This document shows, one piece after another, positions 1 through 4,709 of a stretch of DNA of 10,354 bases (position 1 is its first letter; every line of letters starts with the position of its first letter). Both the position numbers and the translations under genes were made by a program. Source of the stretch: JBGPJO01 sp964348535 (lineage in GTDB: Bacteria; Patescibacteriota; Minisyncoccia; Phycocordibacterales; JAKFXT01); assembly GCA_964348535.1 (NCBI GenBank), contig CAYGDB010000018.1, positions 1-10,354 of the forward strand. The letters run 5' to 3'. The notes beneath the pieces were generated by a model. It was not told the DNA's origin. It did no database searches and worked only from the letters and a program-made list of their open reading frames with translations.

Positions 1-73
1 AATTTTCCATACAATTCTCATTTTAGAGTGTTCGGATTCAAAGGTAAATTTCCCCTTTAACATCTAACTTGCG

Positions 74-125
74 GTCGCCGTAGCTGAAAGAGCCCTAAAA
101 ATAGGGCTTTCCCAGCTGTGGCGAC
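74..125 (+). promoter_or_regulatory. Structured leader hairpin of cassette 1
   Basis: A long imperfect hairpin lies 37 nt before the start codon of the first cassette gene. Outer stem GTCGCC (74-79) pairs with GGCGAC (120-125), continuing through two G-U pairs and AGCTG with CAGCT. After a 2x2 internal loop an inner stem (89-96 with 103-110) is capped by a six-base A-rich loop. The same fold occurs at 2029-2080 before the related gene, with one compensatory pair change, so it is probably a functional RNA element rather than a terminator; no T tract follows. Its role (attenuator, protein binding site or mRNA stabiliser) is not visible from sequence. Confidence 0.6.
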
Positions 126-162
126 AGTAGTCATCCTCTAGCACACGAACAAGGAGAGAGAA

Positions 163-726
163 ATGGAAAAAACTATCACTATCGGTCAGTCCCTGAAAGC
201 TATCATGGGAGCTCTGATAAAAGCTACCGCAAATAACGGCGGAAAGGTTTCAGTCAACCAGTCAAATGTCATCGCCATTAAGCGTGGTCGTTTCAATCCA
301 GCCGAGTTTATTGGAAAGAACTCTAGCATCAACGCTAACGAGATGGATACCCGCTCAACAACTCTCACCGAATTAGACATCACCAAGGTTAAATTAGTGA
401 CGATGCTCAGGTGCGGGGAAACATACATAAATAGTGCAGATAGACTCAAGCGTTTGAAGAAGAAGCCGGGCAAGATCCGACTGAACGCTGATATCTTCCT
501 CACGCTCTGGGAAAACCAGCATCTCATCCCCGAAAGCTGGAAAGAGAAGGTCAATGGGAAGACTCATCACATCTTCTTTGATGGTTCTTCGCTTAAGCAC
601 TCGGGCTTGGACCGTTTCCATGGCTTCCTGTGCCTGTACTGGAATGGCAGTAAGTGGGACCATGGCGTGGATTGGCAGGTCAGCGGCTGGACCGGCATCA
701 GCTCGTCTGCCATTCTCGCAAGTTAG
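163..726 (+). CDS. Hypothetical protein, variable-tail cassette family, copy 1
   Basis: This 187-residue protein has no recognised function and is homologous to the product at 2123-2632. The start is supported by AAGGAG about 8 nt upstream. Residues 1-60 differ almost completely from the paralogue. Residues 66-141 form the shared core, with TELDI, KV.LVT, RLKRLK, IFLTLWEN, HLIP.SW and IFFDG motifs. Residues 142-181 are rich in Trp, Gly, Ser and His and barely align, and the chain ends in SAILAS, against SAVLAG in the paralogue. No signal peptide or membrane segment is visible. Recalled, not searched: short Parcubacteria proteins with W/Y/D/G-rich ends finishing in SAVLA are common. The gene sits between a structured leader and a strong terminator, so it is probably monocistronic. 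The C-terminal region could be a ligand-binding surface, which is inference. Confidence 0.75.
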   Translation: MEKTITIGQSLKAIMGALIKATANNGGKVSVNQSNVIAIKRGRFNPAEFIGKNSSINANEMDTRSTTLTELDITKVKLVTMLRCGETYINSADRLKRLKKKPGKIRLNADIFLTLWENQHLIPESWKEKVNGKTHHIFFDGSSLKHSGLDRFHGFLCLYWNGSKWDHGVDWQVSGWTGISSSAILAS

Positions 727-779
727 CATTCGGGCTTTGGTCACTGGGATATTCTTGGACCCTTTGACCTTTGTCTTCG

Positions 780-814
780 GACCCCGCATCTCTCAGAGAG
801 ATGCGGGGTCTTTT
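780..814 (+). terminator. Rho-independent terminator of cassette 1
   Basis: A perfect 14-bp stem, GACCCCGCATCTCT with its complement, has the 3-nt loop CAG and is followed by TTTT. It lies 54 bp after the stop codon. An identical copy ends cassette 2. No T tract is present on the minus-strand side, so it serves mainly the plus strand. Confidence 0.9.
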
Positions 815-835
815 CGTATATAAAAATATTTTGCA

Positions 836-913
836 CTACCAAACACTACCAAAAGGACCGCCCTTTTTAAACTACTACCAAACACTACCAAAAGGACCGC
901 CCTTTTTAAACTA
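836..913 (+). repeat. 39-bp tandem duplication with palindromic core
   Basis: Two perfect copies of a 39-bp unit lie head to tail (836-874 and 875-913). Each contains CTACCAAAC, a second CTACC, then AAAAGG, the loop ACCGC and CCTTTTT, which form a 6-bp stem. Only one unit is present at the equivalent place after cassette 2 (2741-2779). Perfect identity suggests a recent slippage or unequal-crossover event. Confidence 0.9.
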
Positions 914-926
914 ATTTTTATATTTT

Positions 927-1001
927 TTAAAAAATCTTAACGGGTTTGTAATCTTTAGGGGCGCTCGCCAGGAGTTCCTCCAGTTTTTTAAGAGACAGAA
1001 G
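927..1001 (-). pseudogene. 3'-terminal fragment of pfkB (last 24 codons)
   Basis: These 75 bp are identical to 2793-2867, the end of the intact sugar-kinase gene, and encode its last 24 residues (from LLSLKKLEELL to KPVKIF) plus TAA. The reading frame breaks at 1002, where unrelated sequence begins, so no kinase can be made here. The fragment shows that the cassette and its 3' flank were copied from, or recombined with, the locus next to pfkB. A chimeric assembly is the main alternative explanation. Confidence 0.85.
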
Positions 1002-1009
1002 TGATCCGA

Positions 1010-1026
1010 ACAAGGTTTAACCTTGT
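1010..1026. repeat. 17-nt perfect palindrome
   Basis: ACAAGGTT and AACCTTGT flank a single T, forming a perfect inverted repeat right after the pfkB fragment. It is too tight for a good RNA hairpin and has no T tract, so it could be a protein-binding site or the edge of an inserted element. The function is not shown. Confidence 0.5.
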
Positions 1027-1049
1027 CCTATTCCATAACCTTTTACACT

Positions 1050-1072
1050 ACCAAAAGGGCGGTCCTTTTGGT
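1050..1072. repeat. Palindromic repeat, ACCAAAAGG type
   Basis: ACCAAAAGG (1050-1058) and CCTTTTGGT (1064-1072) form a perfect 9-bp stem around the loop GCGGT. This is the most complete form of the palindrome also found at 836-913, 1830-1923 and 2741-2779, here in the opposite orientation to the first cluster. Confidence 0.8.
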
Positions 1073-1093
1073 AAATTATATTTTTTAAAATTC

Positions 1094-1121
1094 TTTACTT
1101 TTTTTGTAATCGCATTATGAT
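1094..1121 (+). promoter_or_regulatory. Candidate promoter with overlapping inverted repeat
   Basis: TTTACT (1094-1099), a 16-nt spacer and TATGAT (1116-1121) resemble a sigma-70 type promoter for the gene starting near 1155. The -10 box sits in the loop of an inverted repeat, ATCGCA (1109-1114) with TGCGAT (1122-1127). This arrangement would suit an operator. Both calls are by eye. Confidence 0.4.
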
Positions 1122-1154
1122 TGCGATAGAAACTGAACATGAAGGAGTGCGATG

Positions 1155-1550
1155 ATGATTTTTACCAGTCGGCAAATTGTGTGGACACCCATACTTGCAG
1201 GAGATGGTCTTGCTGTAGCTCTCGATCAAACTTTTGCTGAGGTCTGTATGACTCATGAGATGAATGACATGCCAATGTTTATCGAGGCAGTGTGGAAACT
1301 TATGGGCAATAAGCCGTCTATCAAACCGAGCAACTTTCTTGATATACACAAGGGCATTCTCCCGAAAGGTTTTTATGCCGGACGCGATGGACTTTGGCTC
1401 ACTTTGGATAGTGGGACAGTTTCTAGTTCCAAACGTCCACTGATATACCACGGCCATAATGAGGATCAGTATGCCTCAGATAGACTCTGGCTCCTTCGGG
1501 CGTTCGGAGCATGGGCTGAAATTGCCGTAATTGTACTAAATTTTGAGTGA
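1155..1550 (+). CDS. Hypothetical protein, about 131 residues
   Basis: I do not recognise this gene. AAGGAG at 1142-1147 lies 7 nt before the ATG at 1155; the in-frame ATG at 1152 is possible but only 4 nt away. The protein is soluble in appearance and mixed in composition. The middle contains FIEAVWKLMGNKPS, then FYAGRDGLWLTLDSG. The end, WLLRAFGAWAEIAVIVLNFE, is hydrophobic but too short and interrupted to be a confident membrane anchor. It has its own candidate promoter and a strong terminator directly after the stop, so it is probably transcribed alone. It lies between repeat clusters in the accessory part. Confidence that it is a real gene comes from the Shine-Dalgarno, promoter and terminator framing, not from homology. 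Confidence 0.65.
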   Translation: MIFTSRQIVWTPILAGDGLAVALDQTFAEVCMTHEMNDMPMFIEAVWKLMGNKPSIKPSNFLDIHKGILPKGFYAGRDGLWLTLDSGTVSSSKRPLIYHGHNEDQYASDRLWLLRAFGAWAEIAVIVLNFE

Positions 1551-1555
1551 GAGAG

Positions 1556-1583
1556 GCGACCGCTTATTTGCGGTCGCTTTTTT
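1556..1583 (+). terminator. Rho-independent terminator
   Basis: GCGACCGC (1556-1563) pairs perfectly with GCGGTCGC (1570-1577) across a 6-nt loop, followed by TTTTTT. It begins 5 bp after the stop of the gene at 1155-1550. Confidence 0.9.
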
Positions 1584-1612
1584 GCAAACGGTCATTTCCG
1601 AGGAGTGTTGAA

Positions 1613-1654
1613 ATGGTAAACCTAAAACCAGGAGAAAAATCTTGTGGAGCTTGA
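1613..1654 (+). CDS. Possible 13-residue ORF or gene remnant
   Basis: ATG at 1613 has AGGAG exactly 7 nt upstream (1601-1605) and reads MVNLKPGEKSCGA before TGA. The well-placed Shine-Dalgarno suggests either a genuine leader peptide or the surviving 5' end of a disrupted gene. A second AGGAG (1630-1634) inside it precedes a TTG at 1642, but the frame that opens there looks low in coding quality. No known peptide is recognised. Confidence 0.25.
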   Translation: MVNLKPGEKSCGA

Positions 1655-1829
1655 TGGGGAATTATTCGGGACCGGGGAGGCAAGCAGAATGGGAAAGGTC
1701 GCAGATATTGAGATGTGCGCTTCGCACTTCGCGCGTGGCGCCCCTCGCCTTTTTCTCCTCTCCATTATTTTTTCCAAGTTTTCCCAATGGGAGTCCTTGG
1801 ATACCACCCCCTAGACTCCAATTCTATCA
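1655..1829. other. Non-coding stretch, nothing convincing seen
   Basis: No convincing gene is seen here. A short hairpin GTGCG-CTT-CGCAC lies near 1713-1727. A GGCG/CGCC stem followed by TTTTT near 1735-1758 could be a weak terminator. Open frames across the stretch have implausible composition. Confidence 0.4.
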
Positions 1830-1923
1830 CTACCAAAAGGACCGCCATTTTGGTAACGCCCTTTTGGTAATTCTAAACTAAAAGGGCGGTCCTTTTAAAC
1901 TAAAGGGCGGTCCTTTTAAACTA
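1830..1923. repeat. Cluster of palindromic GGACCGCC/GGGCGGTCC repeats
   Basis: The cluster opens with TACCAAAA and TTTTGGTA around GGACCGCCA (1831-1855). It then carries CGCCCTTTTGGTA and two direct units of the form AAACTAAAGGGCGGTCC (1875-1896 and 1897-1917), which differ by one A. Both orientations of the core occur. It resembles small interspersed palindromic elements rather than CRISPR, because there are no unique spacers of constant length. Confidence 0.8.
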
Positions 1924-1931
1924 AAAAATTT

Positions 1932-1956
1932 GTTGCAATTCAAGGTTGAATGTACC
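1932..1956 (+). repeat. 25-nt repeat, left copy
   Basis: This sequence contains the palindrome ATTCAA-GG-TTGAAT within GTTGC and GTACC flanks. It recurs in inverted orientation at 10301-10325 with 24 of 25 bases matching. The one difference is in the two-base centre, so palindromy is kept. It could be the end of an insertion sequence or other mobile element, or a protein-binding site. No transposase is present in the window. Confidence 0.7.
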
Positions 1957-1966
1957 TTACGGGCAT

Positions 1967-1995
1967 TTGCCAAGAATCATATAAAGGTGTATATT
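1967..1995 (+). promoter_or_regulatory. Promoter of cassette 2
   Basis: TTGCCA (1967-1972), a 17-nt spacer and TATATT (1990-1995) make a good sigma-70 type promoter. Transcription would start near 2002, giving a leader of roughly 120 nt that contains the hairpin at 2029-2080. No equally clear promoter is seen upstream of cassette 1, which lies close to the window edge. Confidence 0.55.
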
Positions 1996-2028
1996 TTATT
2001 CGTAAGTTCTTTGATATCTAACTTGGAA

Positions 2029-2080
2029 GTCGCCATAGCTGAAAGTGTCTTATTTATAAGGCTTTTCCAGCTACGGCGAC
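2029..2080 (+). promoter_or_regulatory. Structured leader hairpin of cassette 2
   Basis: GTCGCC (2029-2034) pairs with GGCGAC (2075-2080), then TAGCTG with CAGCTA, an internal loop, and GTCTT (2047-2051) with AAGGC (2058-2062) below a 6-nt loop. Against the hairpin at 74-125, the inner pair C95-G104 has become T2050-A2059, C93-G106 has become T-G, and T81-G118 has become T-A. The fold is thus kept while the sequence changes. Confidence 0.6.
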
Positions 2081-2122
2081 ATAGGGTTGTCTATTGGCAT
2101 ACAGCATATGGAGATACAGATA

Positions 2123-2632
2123 ATGGGAGTTGTTACTACCATCCAGGAAATTATCAGCTTGGACAGACCCAAACCGAAAGTCTTTTCGGTGAAGCGCAAG
2201 CCCTTCAACTCGAATGAGTTTGAAATGGTGGGCGTTTGGTCCATCTTGAACGCTGAGACGGACATACGCTCAACCGCCATGACCGAACTGGACATCATCA
2301 AGGTTCAATTAGTGACGATATTCTCGGACGGGGAAAAATGCGTCAATGGCGAGGAGAGACTCAAGCGTCTGAAGACCTCGGATTACATCCGTTTGGATTC
2401 CTACATTTTCCTCACGCTTTGGGAGAACAAACATTTAATTCCCAAAAGCTGGGAGAAGAAGGTCGAAAGTCAAAACGGTCGCATCTTCTTTGATGGCCAT
2501 GTTTTTTTATGTTGCGATGGTTATTGTTATGTTCTGTATTTGCATCGCTTTAACTATGAGTGGCTCTGGGGCTCATGTAGAATAGACCGCGCCTTTCGTG
2601 CTAACGACTTTTCTGCCGTTCTCGCAGGTTAG
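2123..2632 (+). CDS. Hypothetical protein, variable-tail cassette family, copy 2
   Basis: A 169-residue paralogue of the protein at 163-726, of unknown function. I chose ATG 2123 because GGAG (2110-2113) lies 9 nt upstream; ATG 2108 and TTG 2087 are in-frame alternatives. Core residues 52-125 carry the shared motifs TELDI, KV.LVT, RLKRLK, IFLTLWEN, HLIP.SW and IFFDG, with 43 of about 75 positions identical by my hand count. The tail (126-162) is rich in Cys, Tyr, Trp, Phe and Arg and hardly matches the first copy, before the shared SAVLAG end. The last codons and about 30 bases after the stop again resemble copy 1. It is convergent with pfkB and closed by a strong terminator. No signal peptide is visible, and the short hydrophobic run near 127-141 is too polar for a clear membrane helix. 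Confidence 0.75.
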   Translation: MGVVTTIQEIISLDRPKPKVFSVKRKPFNSNEFEMVGVWSILNAETDIRSTAMTELDIIKVQLVTIFSDGEKCVNGEERLKRLKTSDYIRLDSYIFLTLWENKHLIPKSWEKKVESQNGRIFFDGHVFLCCDGYCYVLYLHRFNYEWLWGSCRIDRAFRANDFSAVLAG

Positions 2633-2684
2633 CATTTGGGGCTTTGGCCACTGGGACTTTTGGAACCTTTGACCTTTGTCTTCG

Positions 2685-2719
2685 GACCCCGCATCTCTCA
2701 GAGAGATGCGGGGTCTTTT
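2685..2719 (+). terminator. Rho-independent terminator of cassette 2
   Basis: Identical to the 780-814 terminator: a 14-bp perfect stem, CAG loop and TTTT. It lies between convergent genes and should stop transcription from the cassette before it runs into pfkB. Confidence 0.9.
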
Positions 2720-2740
2720 CGTATATAAAAATATTTTGCA

Positions 2741-2779
2741 CTACCAAACACTACCAAAAGGACCGCCCTTTTTAAACTA
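2741..2779 (+). repeat. Single copy of the 39-bp repeat unit
   Basis: This is the single-copy version of the unit that is tandemly duplicated at 836-913. Its AAAAGG/CCTTTTT mini-hairpin lies just downstream of the pfkB stop codon. On the minus strand it could act as a weak terminator for pfkB. Confidence 0.85.
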
Positions 2780-2792
2780 ATTTTTATATTTT

Positions 2793-3797
2793 TTAAAAAA
2801 TCTTAACGGGTTTGTAATCTTTAGGGGCGCTCGCCAGGAGTTCCTCCAGTTTTTTAAGAGACAGAAGACCTTTTTGGGCGCCGACATGCTGGATCACAGA
2901 GCCGGAATTTATTGGTCCCAACTTTAGGGATTCTTCTAATGTTTTGCCGAGGGCGAGAGATGAGGTCACGGTTGAAGCGAAAGCGTCTCCCGCTCCAGTG
3001 CGTTCGTAGGCTTCTTTCAGAGGGTCAAAAGGAGGCATAAACCACATACTTTCCCCGTCAAAGACGTAGGCGCCATTCGGGCCGTCTGTCAGACAAACTA
3101 TTTTCGGCCCGAGTAAGTGAATTCCTTTGAGAAGCTCTCCTATATTTTTTTCTTTCCTGTTTAAAATATTTGTTAGAATTTTTCGAGATTCTTCTACGTT
3201 TGAGAAAAATATTTCCGTCCGTTTATAAATTTCTTTCAATTTTAGGGCGCCAAGTTTCATCTGAAATGTTCCCGGTTGAAAGGCTAATTTTATGCTTGGG
3301 TTTTTTTTGAGGTATTCGGCAATTTGTCCATGATATTTTTCTGAATTTTCAGAGAGGGAACTTAGGTAAAGCCATCTCGGAGGTTCAATGTTCGGAAATT
3401 GGTATGGATAATCCTGATGTTTGACTAAAATAGTGCGGTCAACATCATACCAAAGAACATAATGATAATTGCTTCTTTTTCCTTTGTGCAATTTTATAAA
3501 AGAAGTTTCTATATTTTGGCTTTTTAAATATCTTATTGAATCTTGGGCGATGATGTCGTCTCCCATATCTGAAACTAGGGCTACTTTAAGTCCAAGGCGA
3601 GCGGCCGAAACGGCCGCGTTCGGAGAATTTCCAACCGCTGAAATTACTTCTACCGATTCGTATGGAACTTTGTCGCCAAACCTGAAACATAACTCGCACT
3701 TTTCTTTGTCTATGGAGCAGGTCAGATGGGCGTCTTTTATTTTTATGAAAGCGTCGGTGGCTATGTCGCCGACCGCCAAGAAATCTATTTGTGACAT
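2793..3797 (-). CDS. PfkB-family carbohydrate kinase
   Basis: A 334-residue ribokinase-fold sugar kinase that should transfer the ATP gamma-phosphate to a sugar or sugar phosphate in the cytoplasm. The N-terminal AVGDIATDAF strand, GNSPNAAVSAARLGL substrate-binding region and C-terminal ERTGAGDAFAS signature (anion hole GAG, catalytic Asp271) are all present, so it looks active. Residues 25-45 form a family-specific insert with CSIDKEKCELC, giving three cysteines. I chose ATG 3797; the TTG at 3803 would fall at or before the likely transcription start. The substrate cannot be read from sequence. The divergent aldolase suggests fructose-6-phosphate or tagatose-6-phosphate, which would let this enzyme stand in for the classical phosphofructokinase that many CPR genomes lack; that is inference. 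Its last 75 bp are duplicated at 927-1001. Confidence 0.9.
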   Translation of the reverse strand: MSQIDFLAVGDIATDAFIKIKDAHLTCSIDKEKCELCFRFGDKVPYESVEVISAVGNSPNAAVSAARLGLKVALVSDMGDDIIAQDSIRYLKSQNIETSFIKLHKGKRSNYHYVLWYDVDRTILVKHQDYPYQFPNIEPPRWLYLSSLSENSEKYHGQIAEYLKKNPSIKLAFQPGTFQMKLGALKLKEIYKRTEIFFSNVEESRKILTNILNRKEKNIGELLKGIHLLGPKIVCLTDGPNGAYVFDGESMWFMPPFDPLKEAYERTGAGDAFASTVTSSLALGKTLEESLKLGPINSGSVIQHVGAQKGLLSLKKLEELLASAPKDYKPVKIF

Positions 3798-3803
3798 ATT
3801 CAA

Positions 3804-3812
3804 ATTATATCA
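3804..3812 (-). promoter_or_regulatory. Extended -10 promoter of pfkB, leaderless
   Basis: On the minus strand TG-A-TATAAT is a consensus extended -10 element. Only 6 nt separate it from the ATG at 3797, so the transcript should start at or next to the start codon. There is no Shine-Dalgarno sequence and no good -35 box. Confidence 0.6.
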
Positions 3813-3824
3813 TAGTGGTTATTA

Positions 3825-3833
3825 TGTTATACT
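3825..3833 (+). promoter_or_regulatory. Extended -10 promoter of the aldolase operon, leaderless
   Basis: TG-T-TATACT is an extended -10 element 7 nt before the ATG at 3841, predicting a leaderless mRNA. The two divergent -10 elements (3804-3812 and 3825-3833) are 12 bp apart, so polymerase can probably occupy only one at a time. Confidence 0.6.
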
Positions 3834-3840
3834 TCAGTAT

Positions 3841-4701
3841 ATGAAAACTCTTAGAGAATGCCTGCAGGAAGCGGAAGAGAAAAAAACGGCCATAGGTCAT
3901 TTTAACATTTCAAATATGGAAATTCTTTGGGCTGTTGTAAGCGCCGCCAGAAAGTTGAATGTTCCGGTTATTGTAGGTCTTTCTGAAGGTGAGGGTAAAT
4001 TTTTTGGCTTAAAGCAAGCCAAGGCGGTTGTGGATAGTATTCGCCAAGAATTCAATCATCCGATTTTTATAAATGCCGACCATAGTTATTCTTTTGACAG
4101 ACTTAAAGAAGCTGTTGACGCCAGATTCGACGAGGTTATTTATGATGGCGCGCAGTCTCCGGTAGAAAAAAACATTGAAGAGACAAAAAAATGCCTGACC
4201 TACGCAAAGAGTGTTGACCCTGAAATTATGGTTGAAGGGGAGTTGGGTTACATCGGCTCGGCTTCAATTATTTTGAATGATATTCCGGATGGTGTTAGCC
4301 CCGAAATGATGACCAAGCCGGAAGAGGCCAAGCGTTATGTTGATGAAACGGGAGTTGATTTGTTTGCCCCGTCTGTCGGCAATATTCACGGAATGTTAAA
4401 AAACGTTTCAAATCCGAGACTTGATATTGAAAGGATTAAATCAATAAGGGACGCCGTAGGCGTCCCTCTAGTTCTTCATGGCGGTTCCGGTATTTCCGAT
4501 TATGATTTCAAAGCCGCCATAGCCTCCGGTATATCTATAATTCACATAAGCACTGAAATTAGGGTCGGTTTCAAAAAAGCGGTTTCGGAATCTTTTCAAA
4601 AAGATGTTGATAATTTTGCTCCATATAAACTTATGGGGCCAGCCATTGAAGCGGTGGAAAAAATCGTTTGGAACAAATTAAAAATTTTTAATAATTTATA
4701 A
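3841..4701 (+). CDS. Class II fructose/tagatose-bisphosphate aldolase
   Basis: A 286-residue zinc-dependent aldolase that cleaves a ketose-1,6-bisphosphate to dihydroxyacetone phosphate and glyceraldehyde-3-phosphate. The family residues are visible: Asp80-His81 in NADHSY (general acid and Zn ligand), Glu132/Glu134 in VEGELGYIG, and further Zn ligands His183 in NIHG and His213 in LVLHGGSG. IHISTEIR near the end matches the phosphate-binding NxxTDLR-like segment. The length equals that of the GatY/KbaY-type branch, so tagatose-bisphosphate as substrate cannot be excluded. I start it at ATG 3841, just after the extended -10 box; a longer in-frame reading upstream overlaps pfkB and is rejected. 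The dehydrogenase follows 8 bp downstream, forming an operon. Confidence 0.92.
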   Translation: MKTLRECLQEAEEKKTAIGHFNISNMEILWAVVSAARKLNVPVIVGLSEGEGKFFGLKQAKAVVDSIRQEFNHPIFINADHSYSFDRLKEAVDARFDEVIYDGAQSPVEKNIEETKKCLTYAKSVDPEIMVEGELGYIGSASIILNDIPDGVSPEMMTKPEEAKRYVDETGVDLFAPSVGNIHGMLKNVSNPRLDIERIKSIRDAVGVPLVLHGGSGISDYDFKAAIASGISIIHISTEIRVGFKKAVSESFQKDVDNFAPYKLMGPAIEAVEKIVWNKLKIFNNL

Positions 4702-4709
4702 ACATAAAA

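Larger units (their letters stand above)
761..1001 (+). repeat. Long direct repeat, copy 1
   Basis: Bases 761-874 are identical to 2666-2779 (114 bp), and 914-1001 are identical to 2780-2867 (88 bp). The only difference is an extra 39-bp unit at 875-913. The repeat covers the 3' untranslated end of the cassette, its terminator, the palindromic spacer and the last 75 bp of pfkB. It ends sharply at 1001/1002. Upstream, 724-760 is similar to 2630-2665 but not identical. Confidence 0.95.
2666..2867 (+). repeat. Long direct repeat, copy 2
   Basis: This is the counterpart of 761-1001, lacking the second 39-bp unit. Here the repeat runs continuously from the cassette 3' end into the intact pfkB gene, so this is probably the parental arrangement. 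Confidence 0.95.

Noticed and set aside
394..789. Minus-strand ORF opposite cassette 1
   Set aside because: It is a shadow of the supported plus-strand gene with no start signal, and it reads through the terminator hairpin.
836..913. CRISPR-like array of direct repeats
   Set aside because: The units are immediately adjacent with no spacers, are AT-rich and palindromic, and no cas gene is present.
1095..1457. Minus-strand ORF opposite the gene at 1155
   Set aside because: It has no ribosome site or promoter; the plus-strand frame has promoter, Shine-Dalgarno and terminator.
1642..1881. 79-codon frame starting TTG with AGGAG upstream
   Set aside because: It runs into the palindromic repeats, has Pro/Phe/Arg-rich low-quality composition, and shows no recognisable domain.
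3469..3840. Upstream in-frame extension of the aldolase
   Set aside because: It runs antisense through pfkB, lacks aldolase-like sequence, and the family N-terminus and promoter both place the start at 3841.
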